Below are positions 50,902 through 59,259 of a stretch of DNA of 64,000 nt, piece by piece. Position 1 is the stretch's first letter, and each line of letters begins with the position of its first letter. Origin of the DNA: Deferribacter autotrophicus (lineage in GTDB: Bacteria > Chrysiogenota > Deferribacteres > Deferribacterales > Deferribacteraceae). Made by a program: the position numbers and the translations under genes. The notes below the pieces were generated by a model, which was given only the letters and a program-made list of their open reading frames with translations, ran no database searches and was not told the DNA's origin. The stretch covers positions 124,001 through 188,000 of the forward strand of contig NZ_VFJB01000009.1 in assembly GCF_008362905.1 (NCBI RefSeq), given 5' to 3'.

Positions 50902-52308
50902 ATGAACGAATATCAGTATGATTATGAAACTGTCAAAGGTTTCATAATCTCCGCAATCTTCTGGGGTGTTGTTGGCTTGGTAATAGGGTTATGGATATCC
51001 ATTCAGATGTGGAATCCTGACTGGAACATTGCTCCATACTTTACCTTTGGCCGCCTAAGAACAGTCCACACCAACATTCTTGCTTACGGTTTGGGAATAG
51101 GTGCTGAGTTTGGTATATTTTATTATCTCGTCATCAGGCTAACTAAAAGACCTTTAGTTTTTCCTAAACTAGCGAGATTTCACCTTTATCTGTTTAACAT
51201 AGGCATTGCTGTTGCTGCTATCACTCTTTTTGCTGGAATGACTCAGTCGCTCGAGTATGCAGAGTTTGAATGGCCTATTGATATTGCAATAGTAATTCTA
51301 TGGGTCATCTTTGCAATTAACATCTTTGGCACAATCATAAAAAGAAAAGAAGAACAAATGTATATTTCACTATGGTACATTATCGCGACAGTCATTACAG
51401 TAGCAATTTTATATATTGTAAATAACCTTTCAATTCCTGCCAGTCTAACCAAGTCTTATCACCTTTTTGCTGGTGTAAATAGTGCAAATGTTGAATGGTG
51501 GTTCGGGCACAACGCTGTTGGTTTTCTTTTCACCACACCTATACTTGCGATGTTTTACTATTTTCTGCCCAAATCAACAAAATTGCCCATTTACAGCCAT
51601 AGATTGTCAATAATTTCTTTCTGGTCATTAATTTTTGCATATCTTTGGACTGGTGCACACCATCTTGTTTATACACCGCTGCCAGATTGGCTGCAAACCT
51701 TAGGTATTGCATTTACCCTCTTCTTAATAGCTCCTTCATGGGGATCTGTTATAAACGGTTATTTTACCGTTGAAGCTGATTGGTCTGTAATGAGAAAAAA
51801 TTATCTTACAAAATTTTTCATTGCAGGCATAACATTTTATGGACTCCAAACAATTCAGGGGCCTTCTCAGGGAATAAGAGTTATAAGCTCACTGATTCAT
51901 TACACAGACTGGGTGCCAGGTCACGTTCATATGGGAACAATGGGCTGGGTTACTATGACAATTTGTGCATCAGTCTACTACATCATTCCACATATCTACA
52001 AAACTAAAATCTATAGTGAAAAAATAGCAAATATTCACTTCTGGCTAGTTTTAATTGGTCAACTCATGTTTTCCATCACAATGTGGATTACAGGTATTCA
52101 GCAAGGTTCAATGTGGAAAATGACAAATCCTGATGGCACATTGAAATACACATTCATGGAAACTCTAGTAAGAAATTATCCATACTGGGAAATGAGAACA
52201 GTTGCTGGAATTATTTTTGTGATAGGGATGCTGTTTTTTATCTACAACATTTTCATGACAATGAAGAAAGGCAAAGAAGCGCTCGCCACTTCACAAGTTG
52301 CAGCTTAA
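50902..52308 (+). CDS. ccoN: cbb3-type cytochrome c oxidase subunit I
   Basis: The catalytic haem-copper subunit: 468 residues with 12 predicted membrane helices. Metal ligands are seen in FGRLRTVHTNILAYG (low-spin haem His), WWFGHNAVGFL (CuB His), GAHHLVY (CuB His pair) and DWVPGHVHMGTMGW (haem His pair). High-affinity oxygen reduction with proton pumping. AAGGGGG lies upstream. First structural gene of the operon. Confidence 0.97.
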   Translation: MNEYQYDYETVKGFIISAIFWGVVGLVIGLWISIQMWNPDWNIAPYFTFGRLRTVHTNILAYGLGIGAEFGIFYYLVIRLTKRPLVFPKLARFHLYLFNIGIAVAAITLFAGMTQSLEYAEFEWPIDIAIVILWVIFAINIFGTIIKRKEEQMYISLWYIIATVITVAILYIVNNLSIPASLTKSYHLFAGVNSANVEWWFGHNAVGFLFTTPILAMFYYFLPKSTKLPIYSHRLSIISFWSLIFAYLWTGAHHLVYTPLPDWLQTLGIAFTLFLIAPSWGSVINGYFTVEADWSVMRKNYLTKFFIAGITFYGLQTIQGPSQGIRVISSLIHYTDWVPGHVHMGTMGWVTMTICASVYYIIPHIYKTKIYSEKIANIHFWLVLIGQLMFSITMWITGIQQGSMWKMTNPDGTLKYTFMETLVRNYPYWEMRTVAGIIFVIGMLFFIYNIFMTMKKGKEALATSQVAA

Positions 52309-52318
52309 GGGGGTTGAT

Positions 52319-53206
52319 ATGGAAAAAAAGAGTATATACAGCAAACCAGTAATTTTTTCTATTGTGGCAGCTGTTGCTGTTTTGATAGGTACTTTTGTAA
52401 CCATGTTTTTACCCATGTTCACAGAACAGATGCACCCAAAACTAATAAATTTAAAACCATACACAGCATTGCAGTTAGCCGGTAGAGACATCTACCAAAG
52501 AGAAGGCTGTGTAAACTGTCATACCCAAACAGTTAGACCTCTTAAAGCAGAAGTATTAAGATACGGAGATTACTCTAAAGCTGGTGAGTTTGCTTATGAT
52601 AGACCATTCTTATGGGGCTCTAAAAGGACAGGTCCAGATTTGGCAAGAATAGGTGGTAAATATCCTGATGAATGGCACTATCAGCATCTGGCAAATCCTC
52701 AGGCATTTTTTCCACAATCAAATATGCCAAAATATGACTTTCTGGCAAATAGGAAAATTGATGCTAAAGAAGTTGAAAAACATATGAAAGCACTTGGCTT
52801 TCCTTACTCCAAAAAAGAGATTGAACAATTAAAAGATATGACTGAGATGGATGCCCTTGTAGCATACCTGCAAACCATAGGCACAGCTGTTGCAAAGAAA
52901 AATATAGTCACTTTCGATGAGTCAATGGTTGAAGAAACAAGCCCGCTTGCCGGGGTGCCTGATGCGATCAAGGAAGGTAAAAAACTATATATGAGAGAAT
53001 GTGCAGGTTGTCATGGCCAAAATGCAGAGGGCAACATAGGTGGCTCTTTAAGAGATTACGCAGAGGCTGAAATGCCTGACAAGGATACATTTCTAACAGT
53101 AGCAAATGGGATTGAAGAGGCTATGCCAGGTTTTGCCAATAAGCTCACTAAAAAACAGATCTGGTCCCTTGTTGAGTTTATAAAAAGCCTAAAACCTAAA
53201 AACTAA
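52319..53206 (+). CDS. ccoO: CcoO with fused C-terminal CcoP-like cytochrome c domain
   Basis: A 295-residue protein. Residues 1-190 are a typical CcoO: one membrane helix (11-31), haem motif CVNCH at 64-68, GPDLARIGGKYPDEWHYQHL, MDALVAYLQTIG. Beyond the usual end is a second cytochrome c domain with CAGCH at 228-232 and axial Met in EEAMPGF (269), like one haem domain of CcoP. Standard CcoO is a one-haem protein of about 200-240 residues. The start is ATG 52319 after AAGGGGG. The next gene supplies only the CcoP membrane anchor. Confidence 0.93.
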   Translation: MEKKSIYSKPVIFSIVAAVAVLIGTFVTMFLPMFTEQMHPKLINLKPYTALQLAGRDIYQREGCVNCHTQTVRPLKAEVLRYGDYSKAGEFAYDRPFLWGSKRTGPDLARIGGKYPDEWHYQHLANPQAFFPQSNMPKYDFLANRKIDAKEVEKHMKALGFPYSKKEIEQLKDMTEMDALVAYLQTIGTAVAKKNIVTFDESMVEETSPLAGVPDAIKEGKKLYMRECAGCHGQNAEGNIGGSLRDYAEAEMPDKDTFLTVANGIEEAMPGFANKLTKKQIWSLVEFIKSLKPKN

Positions 53207-53222
53207 AACCTTGGAGGTTTTT

Positions 53223-53414
53223 ATGTACAACGAAGAATTTGACAACTTGGAAACATTTGAAAGAGAAGATACAAAAAATAAGTTGCCAATCGCCTGGGTA
53301 ATACTTTTTGTGGGGTTAATAATTTTTGGCATATATTACGTGATTGCCTACACTCCAGCAATAAGCGGCTGGTCACAAGAAAAGGCATATTTAGAATCGA
53401 TTCAAAAAAAGTAA
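53223..53414 (+). CDS. CcoP N-terminal anchor as a separate small protein
   Basis: 63 residues: an acidic N-terminus (MYNEEFDNLETFEREDTKNKLPIAWVILF), one membrane helix (AWVILFVGLIIFGIYYVIAY), and PAISGWSQEKAYLES. This matches the FixP_N/CcoP N-terminal segment (x-D-N-x-LPxWW, then TM, then P-x-x-xWSQ), with the two haem domains of CcoP missing. Its gene follows ccoO by 16 bases, has GGAGG upstream of the ATG, and ends with a normal stop. Together with the fused CcoO it suggests a rearranged CcoP. Confidence 0.85.
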   Translation: MYNEEFDNLETFEREDTKNKLPIAWVILFVGLIIFGIYYVIAYTPAISGWSQEKAYLESIQKK

Positions 53415-53430
53415 GGGAGCAGAGGCTCCC
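53415..53430 (+). terminator. Short hairpin between the CcoP anchor and CcoQ-like genes
   Basis: GGGAGC-AGAG-GCTCCC followed by TTATTC, immediately after the stop of the anchor gene and 22 bases before the next ATG. The T-tract is poor, so it may act as a weak terminator or an mRNA processing/stability element that lowers expression of the maturation genes relative to the oxidase subunits. Confidence 0.45.
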
Positions 53431-53452
53431 TTATTCAAAAAAGAGGTGAAAA

Positions 53453-53599
53453 ATGGCTGGTGATTTAATAGCTTATCTAATATTTGGAATTACATTAGTT
53501 GTCCTTTTTGTTTTTATAATTTTCTTTTACTACTCCAAAAAAAGGCATCATAAGGTTGAATCTCCAAAATACAAAATCTTAGAAGATGATGATGAATAG
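53453..53599 (+). CDS. ccoQ: CcoQ-like small membrane protein with CcoS-like tail
   Basis: 48 residues: one membrane helix (IAYLIFGITLVVLFVFIIFFYY) with a basic end (SKKRHHK) and the acidic tail SPKYKILEDDDE. Position after the CcoP anchor and the helix-basic layout fit CcoQ, a small cbb3 stability subunit. The tail, however, is nearly that of CcoS (GPKYRILDDDDE in the gene at 55314), so it could be a CcoS paralogue. AGAGGTGA lies upstream. Its end overlaps the start of ccoG. Confidence 0.75.
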   Translation: MAGDLIAYLIFGITLVVLFVFIIFFYYSKKRHHKVESPKYKILEDDDE

Positions 53600-54791
53600 T
53601 TATCAAACTTACCGCAAAATTGTCAGAACAGTTCTCATTATTATCACAGCAGGATTACCGTTTATTAAAATTAATGGCAACAGTGCATTAAGATTTGATA
53701 TTCCGACCCTAAAGCTTTTCTTTTTTGGACAAACAATTAGAATTGACAATTTTTTTACTATCCTGATCTTTTTTCTCTTTTTAACATTCCTCTTCATTCT
53801 TATTACGATGCTATTTGGCAGGATATGGTGTGGCTGGCTATGTCCACAAAGTGTGACATTAGAAATCACCTCTTTCATGGATAAGTTTAACAAAAAATCT
53901 ACAATTAATAAGCTTTTATCAATCATTGCGTTAATATTTTTCAGTGTTATAATTTCCACAAATATTTTGTTGTATTTCATACCTCCTGAGCAGTTTATAC
54001 ATTCATTTAACAAAGTCACTTTCTATTTTCTACTATTTATCGCTGCAATAATTTTTCTTGATTTACTGCTCGTAAGATACAGGTTCTGCGCAACAATATG
54101 CCCATACTCAATGCTTCAATCAGTTCTTATAGACAACAACACACTTGTCATTGCCATGGATCCTGACAGAAAAAATGAATGTATAAACTGCTTAAGATGT
54201 GTAAAGATATGTCCCACTGGAATTGATATCAGAAATGGTTTGAACTCAGCATGTATAGCATGTGCCAAGTGCATAGATGAATGTTCAAAGACAATGACAA
54301 AACTTAACAAAACCACTTTAATTGATTATCGATACGGCATTCAAAACAAACCAAGGTTTTTAAGAACAAACATCGTAATTTTATCTGCGATTTCAGCAAT
54401 TTTTCTAGCAATATTCATTTTTTCAATGTCAAGATTGAACAACTTGCAGGTTGAAATTATCCCAAACAACCACTTTCAACCAAGATACACCAACAATTTT
54501 GCGATAAACTCCTACAACTTCATATTTGAAAACAACAGCAACAAAGAAATAAATACAGAGCTTTCAATAAAGAATTTAGACAGGTATTACATTCTTCCAA
54601 CAAACAACTTTATTATACCACCTTCAGAAAGAATCAGTAAAATTATCTATATAAAGATACCAAAATTACTGCTGGAAAATAAGCATTTTTTAAACTTAGA
54701 CGTTTCAATCAAGCTAAAAAATTCTGATAAAATCATATCCAAAACAATAAGTTTTAGAAAACCAATAACAAGGCGAGGAAAAAAGAGATGA
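53586..54791 (+). CDS. ccoG: cbb3 oxidase assembly protein CcoG (FixG/RdxA family)
   Basis: A membrane ferredoxin-like protein of about 400 residues, thought to reduce copper for delivery to the oxidase. It has the FGRIWCGWLCPQSVTLE motif, five membrane helices, two 4Fe-4S motifs (CINCLRCVKICPTG and CIACAKCIDECSKT), and a C-terminal immunoglobulin-like periplasmic domain. Three consecutive ATG (53586, 53589, 53592) compete as start and overlap the upstream stop; the third seems best. Confidence 0.95.
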   Translation: MMMNSYQTYRKIVRTVLIIITAGLPFIKINGNSALRFDIPTLKLFFFGQTIRIDNFFTILIFFLFLTFLFILITMLFGRIWCGWLCPQSVTLEITSFMDKFNKKSTINKLLSIIALIFFSVIISTNILLYFIPPEQFIHSFNKVTFYFLLFIAAIIFLDLLLVRYRFCATICPYSMLQSVLIDNNTLVIAMDPDRKNECINCLRCVKICPTGIDIRNGLNSACIACAKCIDECSKTMTKLNKTTLIDYRYGIQNKPRFLRTNIVILSAISAIFLAIFIFSMSRLNNLQVEIIPNNHFQPRYTNNFAINSYNFIFENNSNKEINTELSIKNLDRYYILPTNNFIIPPSERISKIIYIKIPKLLLENKHFLNLDVSIKLKNSDKIISKTISFRKPITRRGKKR

Positions 54792-55219
54792 AACAGATGA
54801 TTGCATTATTATCAGCAGGAGCAATGCTGCTTTTTATCACCTTTTATTTTGGAATGAAATACTTTGATGGTAAAAGTGTTGCAAAACCTTATAATGAAGC
54901 CTTGCACTATGATAAAAACAATTCAATAATAAAAAATTACAACCTCAAAATCTCAATCCAAAATATCTCCACCAAAACAAACCTATGCACACTTAAGTTC
55001 AAAATCCTATCCAACAACAAAAAATCTTTTAAGATCGAAAATATAAAAATTAGCCGACCAGTTGAAAATGAAATTATAAAAATAATATCTTATAGAATTT
55101 TTGAAAATTCAGGAACAATCCAGTTTAATTTTTCCAAAAAAGGATACTATATTCTGACAGTAAACCTAAAATTAGACAATTATCAATTAACCCTTAATAA
55201 ATCGTTTTATATAAATTAG
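54788..55219 (+). CDS. ccoH: cbb3 oxidase accessory protein CcoH (FixH family)
   Basis: 143 residues with an N-terminal membrane helix (MIALLSAGAMLLFITFYFGMKYF), the typical SVAKPYNEALHYDK segment and a small periplasmic beta domain. FixH/CcoH is required for stable cbb3 assembly. It overlaps ccoG by four bases (ATGA) and is followed by a very short gene. Confidence 0.86.
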   Translation: MKQMIALLSAGAMLLFITFYFGMKYFDGKSVAKPYNEALHYDKNNSIIKNYNLKISIQNISTKTNLCTLKFKILSNNKKSFKIENIKISRPVENEIIKIISYRIFENSGTIQFNFSKKGYYILTVNLKLDNYQLTLNKSFYIN

Positions 55220-55231
55220 AGGAGGTGTATC

Positions 55232-55312
55232 ATGAAAATAGGCACAATTGTTATGATTCTCTCATTGATAGCTATGTTATTAATACCACTTTTGATAGCA
55301 TTAAAGTTTTAA
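55232..55312 (+). CDS. 26-residue single-helix membrane peptide
   Basis: A 26-codon frame that encodes little more than one hydrophobic helix (VMILSLIAMLLIPLLIALKF). It has a strong ribosome site (GAGGAGGTG, 6 bases before the ATG) and lies between ccoH and ccoS with gaps of 12 and 1 bases, so it is probably translated. No family is recognised at this length. It may be a CydX/CcoQ-like small oxidase or assembly subunit. Confidence 0.65.
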   Translation: MKIGTIVMILSLIAMLLIPLLIALKF

Positions 55313-55313
55313 A

Positions 55314-55457
55314 ATGAGCTCACTTTTTATACTAATTCCGATAAGTCTTTTACTGGGTTTTGCAGCATTATTCCTTTTTTTGTGGGCAGGAAAAACAAAT
55401 CAGTTTGACGACATAGAAGGCCCAAAATACAGAATTTTAGACGATGACGACGAATAA
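55314..55457 (+). CDS. ccoS: cbb3 oxidase maturation protein CcoS
   Basis: 47 residues: a membrane helix (LFILIPISLLLGFAALFLFLWA) then GKTNQFDDIEGPKYRILDDDDE, the clear FixS/CcoS signature (QFDDLEGP-x-x-x-IL-x-DD). CcoS is needed for cofactor insertion, next to the copper ATPase CcoI. There is no good ribosome site; the start is one base after the stop of the small peptide gene, so translation is likely coupled. The ccoI start overlaps its end. Confidence 0.9.
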   Translation: MSSLFILIPISLLLGFAALFLFLWAGKTNQFDDIEGPKYRILDDDDE

Positions 55458-57924
55458 TATTGTAGTCTGCAAACACTGCTTACTAAAAATCAATAAAAAT
55501 GCAGCTATCAAAGAAGAAATCGATGGTGAAACCGTCTATTTTTGCTGTGCTGGATGCAAAAACGTTTATCATATATTGAAAGAAGGTGGTTTTGAATCAT
55601 TCTATGAAAAGAGAAAAAATTACAAACCTGGTCCACCACCAGAAGTCACTGTAACAGAAGATTTATTCATTGAAGACATTAAAGAACTGGATGACGAATA
55701 TGAAATAGAACTGTTATTAACAAACATAAGGTGTGCTTCATGCATATGGCTCATTGAAAAATATCTGCAAAAATTATCAGGAATCACCTACATCAGGGTC
55801 AATTATGCCACTCATAAAGCCAAAATAAGATGGAAAAAAGAAAAAACAACGCTAAGAGAAATCATAAACAAAATTCAATCCATAGGTTACTGCCCGCTAC
55901 CAGCATCCCACACATCCACAGATAATATTCTTGCAAACGAAAAAAAAGATTATTTCTACCGTTTTAGTATTGCAGCATTTTTCACAATGCAAATAATGAT
56001 CTATTCTTTTGCTCTCTATGCCGGATATTTTCAAGGGATTGACCCAGAACTCAAACATCTATTTCAAATAATTGTCTGGATACTTGCCACCCCTGTGGTT
56101 TTTTATTCTGGCTGGCCATTCATGAAAAACACCCTGCTTTTCCTAAAACAACGAAAATTTAATATGGATACCTTAGTGTTTCTAAGCTCTTTCACCGCTT
56201 ACGTATATAGCGTAATAGCAATATTTAACGGCAAAGAAGTTTATTTTGACACATCTTCGATGATTATTACCCTGATTTTGCTTGGAAGATTCATAGAGCT
56301 AGATGCCAAAGCCAAAGCTACGAGAGAACTGTCACTTCTTTACTCTCTACAACCAAAACAGATAAAACTTTTAAACAATTTTAACTTAAAAGACTACCTT
56401 GCCGGTAAAATAAAACCTGTAATTACACCTCTCTCAAATGTTACGATAAACAGCTACATTGAAGTGCATCCAGGAGAAACAATCCCGGTGGATGGAAAGC
56501 TAATTTCAGGTGAAACAGAGGTTGACGAGTCTATGCTGACTGGAGAAGCATTGCCTGTGAAAAAGGGAGATGGTACACATGTCTTTGCTGGCACAATCAA
56601 TCTAAATAGCAGAATTGTTATCAAAGCAACTGTTCATCCAAAGGAAACAGTACTTTCAAAAATCATCGATGCCGTCCAACAAGCCCAGCAATCCAAGATT
56701 CATATACAAACACTGGCCGAAAAAGTAATAGGTATTTTTGTCCCAGCAATTCTGCTCATAAGTTTTTCAACATTTATATTTTGGTATTACACTTACGGTG
56801 CCACTTTAACTGCACTGATGAATGCAATTTCTGTGCTTGCAATAGCATGTCCATGTGCACTTGGTCTTGCAACACCACTTGCCATTTTGGTTGCTATCTC
56901 AAATGCTACAAAAAACGGTATCATCATCAAAAATGGACAAATTCTGGAACTTTTACCCAAGTCAAAACACTTTTATTTCGATAAGACCGGCACTCTAACC
57001 ATAGGAAAGCCAGAAATTATCAAAATCATCCCCTTTGGTATATCAGAAGAAGATGTGCTTAAATATGCAGCATCTGTTGAAAGGTTATCTTCTCATGTTC
57101 TGGCAAAAGCTGTAACCTCTGCCTACACTGGAGAATTCATCAATATTGTTAAAAGTAAAGAACTTCCAGGAAAGGGAGTAGAAGCCAGCGACGGCACTAA
57201 TTTATACTATGTGGGCAACTTAAACCTTATGAAAGAAAAGAATATACACATTGACAGCACTGTCTTAGAAATATTTGAAAAATATGCCAAAGAAGGTTAT
57301 CTGACCATCTTCGTTGCAAAAAATGATGACATACTGGGATTAATACTTCTTTCAGATAAAATAAAACAAAGTGCTTCATCAGTAATAAAATTTTTACTGG
57401 CCCAGAAAAAGAAAATCACGGTAATAACTGGAGACAATTACTTTTCAGCTGCCAAAATAGTCAAAACCTTAGGGTTAAATGTCAATCTAATAACTGATAT
57501 AACCCCACTTGATAAAGCCAAAATAATTAAACATTCAAAAGAAATGAAAGAACTACCTGCCATGATAGGAGATGGCATAAATGATGCCCCCGCTTTAAAA
57601 GAAGCAGATATTAGTATAGCCATGGGTAAAGGCACAGACATTGCAATTGAGAGCTCAGACGCAGTGCTTTTGAACAGTGACATAAAACTCTTGATTTACT
57701 TTCATAAACTTTCACAAAAAACAATGAACATCATCAAAGGTAATCTCTTCTGGGCTTTCTCTTACAACATAATTGCCATACCTCTTGCGGTAAGCGGCAA
57801 AATACACCCCATTATCTCTGCCGCATCAATGAGTATAAGCTCCTTGTTTGTTGTTTTTAATTCACTGAGAATAAAACTCTTAAAAGCTGATACCAGAGTA
57901 GATAAAGAATCCACCCATAGCTAA
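55444..57924 (+). CDS. ccoI: Copper-transporting P-type ATPase CcoI (FixI)
   Basis: An 826-residue P1B ATPase that exports copper for cbb3 assembly. N-terminal metal-binding region with CKHC (9-12) and FCCAGCKNVYHIL, an HMA domain with IRCASCIWLI, the membrane CPC motif (IACPCALGLATP), the phosphorylation site FDKTGTLTIGKP, TGE actuator (ESMLTGEALP) and MIGDGINDAPAL. Overlaps ccoS by 14 bases, and its 3' end overlaps the convergent TauE/SafE gene by 45 bases. Confidence 0.95.
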   Translation: MTTNNIVVCKHCLLKINKNAAIKEEIDGETVYFCCAGCKNVYHILKEGGFESFYEKRKNYKPGPPPEVTVTEDLFIEDIKELDDEYEIELLLTNIRCASCIWLIEKYLQKLSGITYIRVNYATHKAKIRWKKEKTTLREIINKIQSIGYCPLPASHTSTDNILANEKKDYFYRFSIAAFFTMQIMIYSFALYAGYFQGIDPELKHLFQIIVWILATPVVFYSGWPFMKNTLLFLKQRKFNMDTLVFLSSFTAYVYSVIAIFNGKEVYFDTSSMIITLILLGRFIELDAKAKATRELSLLYSLQPKQIKLLNNFNLKDYLAGKIKPVITPLSNVTINSYIEVHPGETIPVDGKLISGETEVDESMLTGEALPVKKGDGTHVFAGTINLNSRIVIKATVHPKETVLSKIIDAVQQAQQSKIHIQTLAEKVIGIFVPAILLISFSTFIFWYYTYGATLTALMNAISVLAIACPCALGLATPLAILVAISNATKNGIIIKNGQILELLPKSKHFYFDKTGTLTIGKPEIIKIIPFGISEEDVLKYAASVERLSSHVLAKAVTSAYTGEFINIVKSKELPGKGVEASDGTNLYYVGNLNLMKEKNIHIDSTVLEIFEKYAKEGYLTIFVAKNDDILGLILLSDKIKQSASSVIKFLLAQKKKITVITGDNYFSAAKIVKTLGLNVNLITDITPLDKAKIIKHSKEMKELPAMIGDGINDAPALKEADISIAMGKGTDIAIESSDAVLLNSDIKLLIYFHKLSQKTMNIIKGNLFWAFSYNIIAIPLAVSGKIHPIISAASMSISSLFVVFNSLRIKLLKADTRVDKESTHS

Positions 57925-58539
57925 CATTACAATCACACTCACAAAATTAAAAATAATCTTATTTCGCATTATAAAGTTGCCAAATACAGCAGCAACCATC
58001 ATCGCAAATGTGGTGCCAAATCCAAAGAGTATCATTGCCATAATGCTAAAAAAAATGCTCCCCTTTGATGCAGAACCAATCAGAGCACTGTATAGTAATC
58101 CACATGGCAGTAATCCAAGTACCAATCCCAATGCAAAAGGACTGGAAGGCTGAATTTTCTTCAATAAGCTCATAACATTATTACCAACAATTTTATCTTC
58201 AAATTTTCCTATAAAATTCTTTCCAACAAGTGTCAAAAACGCATAAACAATCAAAAAAGAACCTGCTACAACAGCAGAAATCTTTTGCACACCAATAAGG
58301 CCTCCTGCAATATTTACAATGCCACCAAAGATACCTGCAACAAACCCTAAAATCGAATAGGTTATCACTCGGCCAAAATTATAGAAAAAATGAGGCTTCA
58401 GTAAATTCCAATAACCAATCTGGCCATTTGCAAACCTGCTTGAAGTGTAAAGCACAAAAGGATGACACATGGCAATGCAGTGACCAAAACCTCCAAAAAA
58501 ACCAAGACTAAAAAAGCTGAAAAGCTCAATCAAATTCAT
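57880..58539 (-). CDS. TauE/SafE-family membrane protein of the cbb3-associated type
   Basis: A 219-residue protein with six membrane helices and the motifs FFGGFGHCIAMCHPFVLY and GLVLGLLPCGLLYSALIGSA. This subfamily (sulfite exporter TauE/SafE, or DsbD-like copper proteins such as CcoA-associated HCxxMC proteins) is often encoded next to ccoI; the Cys, His and Met in GHCIAMC suggest copper handling. It overlaps the downstream end of ccoI tail to tail and shares a four-base overlap with the gene before it. Confidence 0.8.
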   Translation of the reverse strand: MNLIELFSFFSLGFFGGFGHCIAMCHPFVLYTSSRFANGQIGYWNLLKPHFFYNFGRVITYSILGFVAGIFGGIVNIAGGLIGVQKISAVVAGSFLIVYAFLTLVGKNFIGKFEDKIVGNNVMSLLKKIQPSSPFALGLVLGLLPCGLLYSALIGSASKGSIFFSIMAMILFGFGTTFAMMVAAVFGNFIMRNKIIFNFVSVIVMLAMGGFFIYSGISF

Positions 58540-58961
58540 TTCATATCAAAGATAAATACCCTTTCATATTCTTTCCCATTGTACTCAAATTCCACCTTAC
58601 TATACCACCTTTTACCACCCATCATGCATTTTGGCAAAACAACCTTCACATAATAATAACCATCTTTAAATATCAAAGGATACTCAAAATCTCCCATATC
58701 CATTTTCATATTAAATTTTACCTCAGCATCGTCTACTTTAACCATTTTACCATCTTTAAGAAACTTAAAGGTAAAGACAATCTCTTTTAGAGGTTTTGCA
58801 GGACGAGTCATTGAAATAAATAACTCTACATCATCAGCTTCAAAACTTATATCAGAAATAGAAACATCAATAGATTTGTCGTATTCAACAACAAATCTAT
58901 CCCCTGCAAAAGAAGATAATGATAATAGTAAACAAAAAACTGCTATTCCTAAAAACCGCAC
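58536..58961 (-). CDS. Exported Met-rich protein, FixH/YtkA-like
   Basis: 141 residues with a signal peptide (FLGIAVFCLLLSLSSFAGD) and a beta-rich domain holding VKFNMKMDMGDFEYP and VVLPKCMMGGKRW. The pattern M-D-M-G-x-F and the Met/Cys cluster resemble the YtkA/FixH fold and could bind Cu(I). Paired with the membrane protein downstream, it probably takes part in copper supply to the cbb3 oxidase. Function inferred only. Confidence 0.65.
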   Translation of the reverse strand: MRFLGIAVFCLLLSLSSFAGDRFVVEYDKSIDVSISDISFEADDVELFISMTRPAKPLKEIVFTFKFLKDGKMVKVDDAEVKFNMKMDMGDFEYPLIFKDGYYYVKVVLPKCMMGGKRWYSKVEFEYNGKEYERVFIFDMK

Positions 58962-59259
58962 ACCTACCTCCTTATTTAAATTATTCTAATTATATTTACT
59001 TGACAAAATTTTTCAACATTAGATTGTACCTTGTGTCATCTCAAAATTTAAAAAAAAGTATAAAAAATGGAGATTCTGAAATCTATAAAAGGAATAAGGC
59101 GTTAAAAAGATAATATTTTTGGTAATTTTAGAAATGAATGAAAGTTATTCTCGCCGTAGGATGAAGTATTGGGGATATTTTCTTTCTGTTTTGCGTAATA
59201 AACGTAAAGAAAAATATAGTATGCAGGAAGATAAAAATCTTACACAAAATTATCTATGA
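58962..59259 (+). other. Region before the IS256 element with one weak small frame
   Basis: About 300 bases. An open frame at 59134-59259 would give a 41-residue basic peptide (RRRMKYWGYFLSVLRNKRK in the middle), but it has no ribosome site and ends against the IS256 target duplication. An inverted repeat ATATTTTCTTT/AAAGAAAAATAT (about 59175-59216) overlaps it. I cannot assign a function. Confidence 0.25.

Noticed and set aside
59175-59216. Third copy of the palindromic structured repeat
   Set aside because: It has an inverted repeat and some similar words, but lacks the 35-nt core.
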